Assembly (NCBI GenBank): GCA_016188965.1
Contig: JACPGT010000011.1
Span: forward strand, 1 to 64,000
Origin: Microcaldota archaeon
GTDB lineage: Archaea; Micrarchaeota; Micrarchaeia; Norongarragalinales; Norongarragalinaceae
Length of the DNA: 64,000 bases
Reading direction: 5' to 3'
Shown: positions 1-8,005 of the stretch, piece by piece
How positions within the stretch are numbered: position 1 is the stretch's first letter
How the letters are laid out: each line of letters opens with the position of its first letter
Made by a program: the position numbers and the translations under genes
Notes under the pieces: generated by a model
Databases searched by the model: none
What the model was told of the DNA's origin: nothing
The model's input: the letters and a program-made list of their open reading frames with translations, nothing else

Positions 1-12
1 GACGCAACATCC

Positions 13-282
13 GGGCCGGCCGAAGGCCGGCCCACGCGCCGCTGGACACATCACGAAAAACAAACAAAAAGAACGGTGCTTTTAGCTCCGATTCATCTGC
101 GGGCTAAAGCCCGCAGTATTCTCGGCTCTAAACCCATAAAACGACGAAATAGTCGCGGAGTGCTATCTACTACAGCACAAATTCGACGGAATTTGTGTGG
201 CAGCACAAAATACTCGATTTTGTGTGGCCTTGCAAACTGCAACGGTTTGCAAGACCCCACAATTTCCGCAGAAATTGTGCGG
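13..282. repeat. Array of six perfect hairpins in a gene-free stretch (1-375)
   Basis: No convincing gene lies in 1-375. Six perfect stems are visible: 13-21/25-33 (9 bp, loop GAA), 97-105/108-116 (9 bp, loop AA, inside a longer imperfect stem 81-132), 176-184/189-197 (9 bp), 204-211/217-224 (8 bp), 229-237/245-253 (9 bp) and 258-266/271-279 (9 bp). The last four are spaced 25-29 bases apart. Their arms differ in sequence yet stay paired, and three begin CACAAnT and end TTGTG followed by TGG or CGG. An open frame at 76-366 runs across these stems and is judged spurious. The array could be a structured RNA, a tandem element or a set of terminators. The function is unknown. Confidence 0.6.
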
Positions 283-375
283 AACCACGAAAATGAATCG
301 GGAAACGTTCACGGTTTAGTATATTGCAAGTGGAAAGAAGAAAAAAACAAGAAAAAAGACCGGTAAAAATGCGGG

Positions 376-579
376 TCAGTGGTTACGGACCAGGCCTACC
401 GCGGCCAGCACCACGCCGCCGACCAGCATGGGAAACGCATAGACCTGGAAAGGTGCCGACGTCGTCGTCTCGTTGCTGAAGAAGCCGCCGCCGGTCTTCG
501 TCTCGGTATACATGTAGGCACCGGTTGCGGCCAGCAAGAATACGATTGCCAGCACGACCAGCATTCGGCTCATCGCCAT
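376..579 (-). CDS. Small two-helix membrane protein, unknown function
   Basis: A 67-residue protein with two hydrophobic segments: an N-terminal helix after MAMSRM (about residues 6-20) and a C-terminal one (about 45-63). Between them is a short polar Gly/Thr-rich loop. I chose the ATG at 579 because GGTGG lies five bases upstream; the frame stays open to 687, but the extra residues are basic and unlike a membrane protein start. It is divergent from coaBC. No family was recognised. Small bitopic or hairpin proteins of this kind are common in archaeal genomes, so only membrane location is inferred. Confidence 0.5.
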   Translation of the reverse strand: MAMSRMLVVLAIVFLLAATGAYMYTETKTGGGFFSNETTTSAPFQVYAFPMLVGGVVLAAVGLVRNH

Positions 580-705
580 TGAAACCACCCGGGTACATAG
601 TCCGTTTGCAAGCGTATTAACGGCACGGCCGCTCGTCAATTGTCTAAGGCGGTCGAAAGCGCGTTTTGACTGAAGCTTAATAGGCAAACGGGGGAAAATC
701 CTTGC

Positions 706-1929
706 ATGCGCTTTTCCGGAAAAACCATCCTTCTAGGCGTCACCGGATCCATCGCCGCCTACAAAGCCGTCGAGCTCTGCCGCCAACTCAAGAAAGAAGG
801 CGCCGACGTCCACATCCTCCTCAGCGAAGGCGCGAAGAACTTCGTGCAACCCTTGTCGTTCCAAGCCGTCAGCGGCAACCCAGTCATGGAAAACCAATTC
901 GAAAACTGGCACGGCAAGGAAAAAGAAAGCAAACCCGAAAAAAAGAAGGAAAAAAACGGCAACGCCGGAATGAAGCACATAAACGCAAGCACCGCCGACG
1001 CCTTGCTCATCGCGCCGGCCACGGCCAATTTAGTCGCGAAGGCCGCCGCCGGACTGGCCGACGAGTTGCTTACCACGACGTTGCAAGCCTTCGGCGGACC
1101 TGTCCTGATCGCGCCGGCGATGAACGACGTCATGTACGAACACCAAGTTCAACACCGCAACATTCGACGGCTCAAAGACCTCGGATACGCCATCGTCGAA
1201 CCGGAAGCAGGTGATCTGGCGTGCGGACGCAAAGGCCAAGGCCGCCTCGCGTCAAGCGAAAAAATCCTCGCCCGACTTGAGTCGCTGCTCAAACCACAAG
1301 ACCTGACCGGGAAAACCATCCTCATTACGGCCGGGCCCACGCGGGAATACCTCGACCCCGTCCGATTCATCAGCAACGCATCTTCCGGAAAAATGGGCTA
1401 CGCCTTGGCCGAAGCGGCGGCATCCCGAGGCGCCGACGTCACCCTGGTCAGCGGACCAACGGAATTACGGCCGCCGGCCAACGTCAAAACGGTGTACGTG
1501 GAAACGACGACCCAAATGCAAGCCGCCGTCAGCAAAGCGTTCAAAAAAACCGACGTGTTCATTTCCGCCGCCGCGCCAACGGATTTCACGCCGGACACAC
1601 CCTCCAAGAAAAAAATCGCCAAGGACCGAATCGGCGCTATTGCAGTCAAGTCCACGCCGGACATCCTCGCCTGGACCGGAGAGCATAAGAAAAAAAACCA
1701 AGTCGTCATCGGATTTGCCCTCGAAGCTCCGGCGAGCATCGCAAAGGCCCGAAGAAAAATGAAGGCCAAACATGCCGACGCCATCGTGCTGAATGGCCCG
1801 GAAAACCTCGCGTCTGAAAAAGCCGCCGGCACGCTGATTTTTGCCAAAAACCAAAAGAAACTGGCCAAAACCTCCAAGCTGGAATTCGCCCACACGCTGC
1901 TGGACGCGTTGGTCCAAACGGATGCCTGA
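706..1929 (+). CDS. coaBC: CoaBC: phosphopantothenoylcysteine decarboxylase / phosphopantothenate-cysteine ligase
   Basis: Bifunctional enzyme of coenzyme A synthesis: it joins phosphopantothenate to cysteine and then decarboxylates the product. The N-terminal flavoprotein half shows GVTGSIAAYK (11-20), His91 followed by APATANLVAK (103-112), and APAMN (136-140). The C-terminal ligase half begins near residue 203 with ITAGPTREYLDPVR (207-220) and SSGKMG (226-231), and ends with the lysine loop and KSTPDIL. The 407-residue length is normal for the fusion. A Lys/Glu-rich insert at about 70-87 is unusual. A small stem, TGGCCT-AA-AGGCCA (1941-1954), follows the stop. Confidence 0.95.
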   Translation: MRFSGKTILLGVTGSIAAYKAVELCRQLKKEGADVHILLSEGAKNFVQPLSFQAVSGNPVMENQFENWHGKEKESKPEKKKEKNGNAGMKHINASTADALLIAPATANLVAKAAAGLADELLTTTLQAFGGPVLIAPAMNDVMYEHQVQHRNIRRLKDLGYAIVEPEAGDLACGRKGQGRLASSEKILARLESLLKPQDLTGKTILITAGPTREYLDPVRFISNASSGKMGYALAEAAASRGADVTLVSGPTELRPPANVKTVYVETTTQMQAAVSKAFKKTDVFISAAAPTDFTPDTPSKKKIAKDRIGAIAVKSTPDILAWTGEHKKKNQVVIGFALEAPASIAKARRKMKAKHADAIVLNGPENLASEKAAGTLIFAKNQKKLAKTSKLEFAHTLLDALVQTDA

Positions 1930-1982
1930 ACAAACCACAATGGCCTAAAGGCCAAACCATCATCAATAACAAGGTGATTCGA

Positions 1983-2711
1983 ATGAAGGTTCCCCTCGCA
2001 TTCGTCCTTCTGGTCGCGATTTCATTGTACGGCTGCACGCAGCCGAGTGCAACACCGACGTCTACCCCGGCCGCCACCGCCATCCCGTCGCCGACCGTCA
2101 ACGCGAGCCTCCAATGCGGCGCGGAGCAATGCCACGGCCTGGATATCACGTGCGGAAGTGACGTTCCACAGGCCTGCACCCTGGAGTTCCGCATCCCGGA
2201 CGACGCCTGCCTCCAATACGTCCGCTGCCAAGTCATCGACGGCGCCTGCCAGCACGCCAACCCGCAGTTCACGCAATGCAAGCAATGCGTCGAACAATGC
2301 AAGGCCGAAAACCAGGACGGCCAGGAATGCATCGACCGATGCACCAAGCCGGTGAAGACCTGCCCCTCGCCGAAACCCACCATCTGCACGAGGGAATACG
2401 AACCGGTCTGCGGCACGGACGGACGCACCTATCCCAACAACTGCAATGCCTGCGCCTCCGGCGTCGCCACCGCCTACTCGGGGCCTTGCCGCACCGTCAA
2501 CGGCAGTTACGTCACGCCGTCAGCCAAACCGGCCAACAACTGCCAGCTGTACCGTAACAAAGACTCCGGCCAAGTCGCCTGCTTCGGCTGCTCCGGAAGC
2601 GCCTGCCGCGACCCCGGACCGGACATGGAACCCTACGTCCTGCCGGCGGATTACATCGGCATCCCCTACGCCTGCTATCCGACGGAAAACGGCTGCGAAC
2701 TGGCCCAATAG
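1983..2711 (+). CDS. Secreted lipoprotein with a Kazal-type protease inhibitor domain
   Basis: A 242-residue Cys-rich secreted protein. The signal peptide ends in the lipobox LYGC (Cys18), followed by a Thr/Pro/Ser-rich spacer, so the protein is probably lipid-anchored outside the cell. A Kazal domain at roughly residues 133-170 carries EPVCGTDGRTYPNNC and ASG...GPC with the usual cysteine spacing. Cys-rich segments lie on both sides. Kazal domains bind and inhibit serine proteases, so an extracellular inhibitor role is inferred. The ATG at 1983 is preferred over the GTG at 1974 because AGGTGAT sits just upstream of it and the resulting N-terminus is a clean signal peptide. Confidence 0.8.
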   Translation: MKVPLAFVLLVAISLYGCTQPSATPTSTPAATAIPSPTVNASLQCGAEQCHGLDITCGSDVPQACTLEFRIPDDACLQYVRCQVIDGACQHANPQFTQCKQCVEQCKAENQDGQECIDRCTKPVKTCPSPKPTICTREYEPVCGTDGRTYPNNCNACASGVATAYSGPCRTVNGSYVTPSAKPANNCQLYRNKDSGQVACFGCSGSACRDPGPDMEPYVLPADYIGIPYACYPTENGCELAQ

Positions 2712-2722
2712 CAAACAAAGGA

Positions 2723-3091
2723 TTAAGCCGGAGCCATGACGCCGGCGGCCAGTTTGGCCAACAGAATGCCCAACAACGACAACGCCACGCTCAAAACGAC
2801 GTTGCCAAACGCCAAAGCCCACTGTTGTTCTTCAAACAAGCGGAACGTGTCCACGCTGAACGTGGAAAACGTCGTGAACCCACCCAGGACTCCGGCGCCG
2901 GCGAACTGCCTCAAATCCGGCGACACGGCCCCATCACCCAGGAAGACCAACAGGCCCAACAGGAAGCTGCCGAACACGTTGACCAGCAGGATGCCCAGTG
3001 GGAACGAGCCGGAACCAAAAAGATTCGCCACTGCCACGCGGGCCGCCGCGCCGATGCCGCCACCGATTGCCACGAGCCACAACGGATTCAT
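2723..3091 (-). CDS. crcB: CrcB/Fluc fluoride ion channel
   Basis: A 122-residue, four-helix membrane protein of the Fluc family, which forms dimeric channels that expel fluoride. Family marks are GGGIGAAAR near the N-terminus, FPLGILLVNVFGSF (pore Asn) and GGFTTFSTFS (the Phe-box/Thr region). It is convergent with the lipoprotein gene, with an 11-base gap. On the minus strand an AT-rich TATA-like box lies about 28 bases before the ATG, so the transcript is probably leaderless. No fluoride riboswitch was seen. A single copy is present in this window; Fluc can act as a homodimer. Confidence 0.93.
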   Translation of the reverse strand: MNPLWLVAIGGGIGAAARVAVANLFGSGSFPLGILLVNVFGSFLLGLLVFLGDGAVSPDLRQFAGAGVLGGFTTFSTFSVDTFRLFEEQQWALAFGNVVLSVALSLLGILLAKLAAGVMAPA

Positions 3092-3147
3092 AGGCCAGAA
3101 CCAGGCGCAAACCCATTAAAAAACACGTGGAAAACCAAAGAAGGACT

Positions 3148-3327
3148 CTACCGTTTACTGGCCTTTTTCTTCGCCTCGAAACACTCACGGCACCGCGGAG
3201 TCTGGTCCAACGGGTCGAACGGCACGCGGCACTTCTCACCGCACTCCACACAGATGGCCGCCCACCACTTCGGACCCCGCAAAGGACGGTCGTGCGCGCC
3301 CGAACCGCTGCCATCGTACGAACCCAT
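3148..3327 (-). CDS. Short zinc-ribbon protein (CxxC...CxxC), paralogue of 13681-13896
   Basis: A 59-residue protein with one treble-clef-like zinc ribbon: CVECGEKCRVPFDP then CRECF, and a Lys-rich tail. The core CxxCG-x-xC-VPF-P...CxxCF is the same as in the protein at 13681-13896, so the two are paralogues. Four ribbon cysteines are present. The ATG at 3327 gives MGSYDG and is preferred over an in-frame TTG 24 bases upstream. Proteins with this ribbon are common in DPANN archaea; nucleic-acid binding is inferred, not shown. Confidence 0.75.
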   Translation of the reverse strand: MGSYDGSGSGAHDRPLRGPKWWAAICVECGEKCRVPFDPLDQTPRCRECFEAKKKASKR

Positions 3328-3385
3328 CCTCAAAACGCCTCGCAAAATCAAAACGGATAATTATTCCGCAATCCGAAATATACCC

Positions 3386-3964
3386 ATGACTACTTCGGCC
3401 CAGTTGACGAAATCCAAAAACCTGACGGCACAACTGACGGCCCCAAAAAAGGCCAAAACCGGCAGTGCACAAAAAACGGCCGCCAAAGCAAGCAAGACTC
3501 AAACTGCCACGTTTGCCGCCGGATGCTTCTGGGGCGTGGAAGAAAGCTACCGCCAGATGCCCGGCGTCTTGGAGACGATGGCGGGCTACTGCGGCGGAAA
3601 GACCAAGAACCCGACGTACCAGGACGTATGCAGCGACGAATCCGGACACGCCGAAGCCGTCCAAGTAATCTTCGACCCGAAAAAGATTGATTACGAAACG
3701 CTGGTCGAACTGTTTTGGACCCTGCACGACCCGACCATGCCCAACCGCCAAGGCCTCAACTACGGCAGCCAATACCGCTCCATCATATTCTACCACTCCG
3801 CTGAGCAGAAACGCAGGGCGGACGCATCCAGAAAAAAAGCGCAGGCCATGTTCGAAATGCCCATCGTGACGTCGATCGAACCGGCGAAACCGTTCTTTCC
3901 GGCGGAAGAATACCACCAGAAGTTCTTCCTCAAACGCAACGTCAAGTTCAAAGGCGTCTGCTGA
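3386..3964 (+). CDS. msrA: Peptide methionine sulfoxide reductase MsrA
   Basis: Reduces methionine-S-sulfoxide in proteins using thioredoxin-type reductant. The catalytic motif GCFWG has its nucleophile at Cys47, followed by GYCGG and the conserved region HDPTMPNRQG...YGSQYRS. The last residue, Cys192, could act as a resolving cysteine. An N-terminal extension of about 40 Lys/Thr/Ala-rich residues precedes the fold and is not typical. The start is the only ATG that keeps the whole fold; an AT-rich box at 3355-3365 lies about 25 bases upstream, which fits a leaderless transcript. The longer open frame upstream crosses the antisense crcB and zinc-ribbon genes and is not real. Confidence 0.93.
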   Translation: MTTSAQLTKSKNLTAQLTAPKKAKTGSAQKTAAKASKTQTATFAAGCFWGVEESYRQMPGVLETMAGYCGGKTKNPTYQDVCSDESGHAEAVQVIFDPKKIDYETLVELFWTLHDPTMPNRQGLNYGSQYRSIIFYHSAEQKRRADASRKKAQAMFEMPIVTSIEPAKPFFPAEEYHQKFFLKRNVKFKGVC

Positions 3965-4014
3965 ACACAAGGCCGGACGCTGCGCGAACGTTTGCCAAAA
4001 TACCCCAAAATACC

Positions 4015-4060
4015 CAATTGTTCAATAGTAAAATATATAAACTAAACAATTAAACAATTG
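4015..4060. promoter_or_regulatory. TATA box flanked by inverted CAATTGTT repeats (probable operator)
   Basis: CAATTGTT (4015-4022) and its inverse AACAATTG (4053-4060) flank the TATA box AAATATATAA at about 4031-4040. A second inverse-type half-site, AACAATTA, lies at 4045-4052. The ATG of the downstream HTH gene is at 4064, about 28 bases from the TATA box, so the transcript is probably leaderless. The arrangement suggests repression by the protein it precedes, which has a C-terminal HTH. Confidence 0.6.
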
Positions 4061-4063
4061 GAT

Positions 4064-5419
4064 ATGTCTGGACGAGACAAAGGCCGAATCCCCGAATTCA
4101 GCGAAATGGACCTAACCGCACTGCTCAGACAACATGAAAATGAAATGTTTGACCGAACCGTCGGCGGCCAGGACAGCATCGGACGCAAAATCGCGGGTTT
4201 TGGAACGAAAAACGGCGGAATTCTCCTCATAGGCCAACAAGATTTCAAACATGGAGGAAAGGTAGTCGGAATCGCCGAAGAAGACTTCCACACCCAATTC
4301 CGAAACGCCATCGCCAACATCCGGCCAGCACCTCTAACGCAGCAAAAAATCATAGACCACGCAGGAACCAAACTGGCGCTAATACGAGTCCAGGATGTCG
4401 GAACTCTTCGACCCTGCGCATACAACGGAGACTATTACGAAAGAAAAGGAGACTCCACACCCAAACTTGGGCCGGAAGAAATAAAGCGATACCACGTCTT
4501 GTACGGGGCCTCCAACCCAGAAGACATGCCCACCCATGCCACTAAACTCGACTTGGATCAGGTCGAACTGGAACTCTACGGACAGCGTTTAAAGAAAAAA
4601 GAAAGCACCATACTCGAAAGCGTAACGAACGAAAAGGAATATTTGACCGTCCGGGGAGTCATCATCCTGAGCAAAAAACCGGATGATCACTTGGAAGGGG
4701 CATTTGCCGAAGTCCAACGCTACGACAACGTCATGGGCACCGGACCCACACCAATAGGATCACCCGTGAAAATATCAAGGCCCGCCAGGCAAATGATTCT
4801 TGAACTTGCCGGAATCATCGAACAGAACCTGCCGGTATCAAGAGAGTACCAAGGCGCACAGATGAGCCAAAGCCCGGCCATTCCCTCCAGCGTCATACGA
4901 GAAGCAGTCACGAACGCCGTCGCCCACCGAAACTATCGAAGCCACGAACACATCCGCGTGCGAATATTCTCAGACGGATTCGACATCAGCAATCCGGCCG
5001 CCATCACGCAAAAAATGTGGGAGGACATCCAGAACGCCCAGACGACCTACCATCCCAATGAAGGAATCTATACGTTCCTCAACCCGGCACTGCTGTATGA
5101 AGGACGCGGAGAAGGAATATGGAAAATCCGAACTGAACTGGAACGCCTAGGTAAAACGGCACCGGAGTTCAAGGTAATCGGGGAAACTCCCTCCACATTC
5201 TACGCGCGGATCAGCCTAAACCCTGCAAAAAAAAGAGACGTCCGAATGCAAAAATTGGAGGCCATGATGGCAAAAAAGAAAATCATCACCTCTTCCGACG
5301 TCATGAAAGAACTTAAAATCTCACGCGTTACGGCCATTTCACTGCTCGAAAAAATGGCGGAAAAAGGCAGATTAGAACACCAAGGAAGCACTCGTTCAAG
5401 CCGGTACCAAGTCAAATGA
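4064..5419 (+). CDS. Schlafen AlbA_2 / RecG-like HTH transcriptional regulator
   Basis: A 451-residue protein of the group annotated as AlbA_2 (Schlafen-like, formerly AAA_4) plus an ATPase-like C-terminal domain. The AlbA_2 region (about 20-115) contains KIAGFGTKNGGILLIGQ. The middle part has PSSVIREAVTNAVAHRNY, the signature of the HATPase_c_4-like region, then GRGEGIWKI. A winged helix occupies the last 60 residues (SSDVMKELKISRVTAISLL). These proteins are usually DNA-binding regulators found near mobile or defence genes. ATG 4064 is preferred to TTG 4058 because of the TATA spacing. It stands alone, with its own inverted-repeat promoter. Confidence 0.8.
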   Translation: MSGRDKGRIPEFSEMDLTALLRQHENEMFDRTVGGQDSIGRKIAGFGTKNGGILLIGQQDFKHGGKVVGIAEEDFHTQFRNAIANIRPAPLTQQKIIDHAGTKLALIRVQDVGTLRPCAYNGDYYERKGDSTPKLGPEEIKRYHVLYGASNPEDMPTHATKLDLDQVELELYGQRLKKKESTILESVTNEKEYLTVRGVIILSKKPDDHLEGAFAEVQRYDNVMGTGPTPIGSPVKISRPARQMILELAGIIEQNLPVSREYQGAQMSQSPAIPSSVIREAVTNAVAHRNYRSHEHIRVRIFSDGFDISNPAAITQKMWEDIQNAQTTYHPNEGIYTFLNPALLYEGRGEGIWKIRTELERLGKTAPEFKVIGETPSTFYARISLNPAKKRDVRMQKLEAMMAKKKIITSSDVMKELKISRVTAISLLEKMAEKGRLEHQGSTRSSRYQVK

Positions 5420-5689
5420 GCCGGTTTACGACTTCGGAAGATAATTCAATCAGACCGTCCGTCAAACTTCATCGGGGACGCGGGGTCGTAACACCGCCGC
5501 GAGCCTCAGACAATTTGGAATCGTCATCATCTTGAGTGAATACCCATGGTGGCGGAAGATGGATAAAAGACCGCGCGACGAGCGCAACGGCACCACGAAC
5601 GCCGCGAAAGGAAGATACGGCAAAGCCCAGTAAAGGCGTAGAAATTTATTCTCCGACACCCTTCAGACCATTCAACGAGGAGATTTGCC

Positions 5690-6658
5690 ATGGGCCCCAT
5701 TTCGAAATTCATCAAACACAATTACCGCCATTTCAACGCCGCCACGCTGGTCGACGCCGCGGAGGGCTACAAGAAGTTCCTTGCCGGCGGAAACAAGATG
5801 ATGGTGACGCTGGCCGGCGCCATGAGCACGGCCGAACTCGGCCTTTCCTTGGCCGAGATGATCCGCAAGGACAAGGTCCACGCCATTACCTGCACCGGCG
5901 CCAACCTGGAGGAAGACTTGTTCAACCTCGTGGCGCACGACCACTATGTCCGCGTGCCGCACTACCGCCAACTTTCCGCGGAAGACGAAGTCAAACTGCA
6001 CGACCAAGGCCTCAACCGCGTCACCGACACCTGTATTCCGGAAGACGAGGCAATGCGTCGCCTGGAAAAAGGCATGCTGTCCAAATGGCAGGCCGCGGAA
6101 AAAGCCGGAAAACGCTATTTTCCGCACGAATTCATGTACCAGCTTCTGAACGAAGGCGCATTGGAAAAATACTACCAGATCGACCCCAAGGACAGCTGGA
6201 TGGTGGCGGCGGCCGAGAAGAACCTGCCGATTTTCGTGCCGGGCTGGGAAGATTCGACGTTGGGCAACATGTTCGTCTCGCAGACCATGAAAGGCGGACT
6301 GAAGAGCATCGACACGACCAAAGGCGGCTTGCACTACATGCGCGCGCTGATCGACTGGTACACGGAAAACAGCAGGAAGAGCCAGATCGGCTTCTTCCAA
6401 ATCGGCGGCGGAATTGCCGGCGACTTTCCCATCTGCGTCGTCCCGCTGATCCACCAGGACCTCGAGAAGCAAGTCAAACTCTGGGGCTACTTCTGCCAGA
6501 TCAGCGACTCCACCACATCCTACGGCTCCTATAGCGGAGCCGTGCCCAACGAGAAGATTACCTGGGGCAAACTCGGGAAGGACACGCCGCGCTTCGTCAT
6601 CGAAAGCGATGCGACCATCGTGGCCCCCCTGATCTTCGCCCACGTAATGGATTGGTAA
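5690..6658 (+). CDS. Deoxyhypusine-synthase-like enzyme (bacterial type)
   Basis: A 322-residue member of the deoxyhypusine synthase family, which uses NAD and spermidine to transfer an aminobutyl group. Marks: TLAGAMSTAELG, CTGANLEED, GGGIAGDFP, SDSTTSYGSYSGAVP and the catalytic-lysine motif WGK (Lys294). The wording of these blocks matches the DHS-like group I know from bacteria (homospermidine-synthase-like or uncharacterised) more than canonical archaeal DHS. It could modify aIF5A or make a polyamine. A strong GAGGAGA lies seven bases before the ATG. The 270 bases upstream (5420-5689) hold no gene that I can support. Confidence 0.85.
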   Translation: MGPISKFIKHNYRHFNAATLVDAAEGYKKFLAGGNKMMVTLAGAMSTAELGLSLAEMIRKDKVHAITCTGANLEEDLFNLVAHDHYVRVPHYRQLSAEDEVKLHDQGLNRVTDTCIPEDEAMRRLEKGMLSKWQAAEKAGKRYFPHEFMYQLLNEGALEKYYQIDPKDSWMVAAAEKNLPIFVPGWEDSTLGNMFVSQTMKGGLKSIDTTKGGLHYMRALIDWYTENSRKSQIGFFQIGGGIAGDFPICVVPLIHQDLEKQVKLWGYFCQISDSTTSYGSYSGAVPNEKITWGKLGKDTPRFVIESDATIVAPLIFAHVMDW

Positions 6659-6663
6659 GCGAG

Positions 6664-7383
6664 TCAGTCCCGCCGGGCCATGAACCGCACGAAGCGGGCA
6701 TACGAACGCGCGTACTGGCTGACGAATTCCCTCTGCAGCGCCAAACGCGACTCACCAGGCGTCGCGTGGATCAGGTGCGTCGCCAAGTTGGAAGCCAACT
6801 GCGTCGACTCGCTCTCGCGATCGAAGTCGAACAAGTCCGGCTCGCCATCGACCAGACGCGTGGGGTCCACCAATAACCCGACGTGCTGGGCGCTGGCTAC
6901 GGCATTGTCGAGCTTCGGATGGCCATGCAAGGAACCTTGCGCGTGAAGCCGGGCCAGTTTGCGCATCAAAACGACGCACGCCCGCCTTTTCTGCACAGCT
7001 GGTACGTCCGAATCGGCCAGGAACTCCCGCATGGTCCGCGACCCGGCATGCCAATCCGTTACGATGACCTGCCGCGACCCGGCCGCTGAAAATACCTGGT
7101 AATGCGCCATCGCGTGCTCCACCAACGCCGGCCGGCCGCTGGAAATGCGCTGCAGAATGGGAAAGACAGCCTCAGGCCTCCGGTAGGCACTGCTTTTTGG
7201 CGTAAAATCACGCACCGCCACCTCGCGGCCCTCGAAATCATGCACATGTACCTTGGGGTGCTCGCCGACAATCCGGACCGGCCGGCCACGCATGGCCTCG
7301 AACAAGCCCGCGTGATCCAAGCCCTTGCGGTGGACGGCCACATAGTGCGGAGTGTGCGACGTCACCCAAAGAGCCAAACCCAT
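6664..7383 (-). CDS. Protein-kinase-like/phosphotransferase fold protein with altered catalytic motifs
   Basis: A 239-residue protein. The stretch LARLHAQGSLHGHPKLDN (143-160) followed by GLLVDPTRLVD (169-179) resembles the catalytic loop and metal-binding loop of small kinases of the Bud32/Kdo-kinase/aminoglycoside-kinase type. There the usual HGD becomes HGH (153-155) and the DFG-like Asp is followed by PT. Asn160 and Asp173 are kept. Either it is an inactive relative or it uses a different base. The ATG at 7383 was chosen over an upstream TTG. It is convergent with the DHS-like gene, five bases apart. The kinase link is an inference from motif order only. Confidence 0.5.
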   Translation of the reverse strand: MGLALWVTSHTPHYVAVHRKGLDHAGLFEAMRGRPVRIVGEHPKVHVHDFEGREVAVRDFTPKSSAYRRPEAVFPILQRISSGRPALVEHAMAHYQVFSAAGSRQVIVTDWHAGSRTMREFLADSDVPAVQKRRACVVLMRKLARLHAQGSLHGHPKLDNAVASAQHVGLLVDPTRLVDGEPDLFDFDRESESTQLASNLATHLIHATPGESRLALQREFVSQYARSYARFVRFMARRD

Positions 7384-7443
7384 GAAGAACAAGCATAGAC
7401 GTCCGACGAATTAATACGCCACAGCCACCATCAGCCTTAAACC

Positions 7444-7614
7444 ATGGACAACGGGGCCGTCGCGCGCATGCTCCGAAGAATCGCCGACCTGCTGGACGCC
7501 AGAAACGAGAACCGGTTCAAAATCCAGGCGTACCGCGTCGCAGCCCAAAGCGTCAGACGTCCACGAACACGTCCGAGCCGTCCACGCGCGTCGGATACGT
7601 CTTCAAATCGCTGA
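7444..7614 (+). pseudogene. N-terminal fragment of a family X DNA polymerase (PolX)
   Basis: The frame from ATG 7444 reads MDNGAVARMLRRIADLLDAR then NENRFKIQAYRVAAQSVRR. This matches the first helices (8-kDa/HhH domain) of bacterial and archaeal PolX, whose start typically reads xIAxxLxxIADLLELKGENPFKIRAYRxAA. After about 39 residues similarity stops at roughly 7560, the exact point where the antisense Rieske gene ends. The frame then runs 17 unrelated codons to a stop. The remaining 500 or so residues of PolX are absent, so this is a truncated remnant, probably left by a recombination event. Confidence 0.65.
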
Positions 7615-7873
7615 TCGATAAATCCCACGCCAACGGGTTCTTGACGAGTTTCCCCGTTTTTACGTCGAATTGCATGTTGTGATTGGGACACGAAACCAAA
7701 CCATCGTTCAGCGTTCCGGAAGGCAAGTAACCCCGCATGTGGGTGCATTCTGCCTGCGCGCAATAAAAAGCACCATCGATTTTCGCCGTCAAAATTGACT
7801 TGTTGTTTGCCGTAAAGCAACCCATTTCGCCTTCCGACAATTCCGAGATATTGCACAACCTGACCCAAGCCAA
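7553..7873 (-). CDS. Rieske-type [2Fe-2S] ferredoxin
   Basis: A 106-residue Rieske protein. The cluster ligands are visible as ECTHMRG (Cys43, His45) and SCPNHNMQFD (Cys62, His65), with a PSG turn between. Short soluble Rieske proteins serve as electron carriers to oxygenases or reductases. The frame continues upstream to 7972 with a hydrophobic leader. I prefer the TTG at 7873 because GGTGG lies five bases before it and the resulting N-terminus (xAWVRLCNISELSEGEM) aligns with standard Rieske ferredoxins. If the longer start is used the protein would be membrane-anchored. Its 3' end overlaps the antisense polX remnant. Confidence 0.85.
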   Translation of the reverse strand: MAWVRLCNISELSEGEMGCFTANNKSILTAKIDGAFYCAQAECTHMRGYLPSGTLNDGLVSCPNHNMQFDVKTGKLVKNPLAWDLSISDLKTYPTRVDGSDVFVDV

Positions 7874-8005
7874 AAAGACCACCCAACGGCCACTGAAAAA
7901 CCCGAACGAATCAAAGAACAGCAAAAACGTGAAGCAAACGGTCCAAACGGTACTTCCAAATGCCCACGGCAAAGCATTTCTTAAACGTTATGGAAGTGGC
8001 CAGTT

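Noticed and set aside
76..366. Open frame of 96 codons on the plus strand
   Set aside because: It runs through five of the six hairpins and reads as inverted-repeat sequence (for example paired NLCGSTKYSILCGL), with no ribosome-binding site.
5536..6534. Long open frame (332 codons) overlapping the DHS-like gene
   Set aside because: It is the alternative frame of a GC-rich gene; its product is Arg/Pro/Gly-rich with no family marks, while the DHS-like frame is clear.
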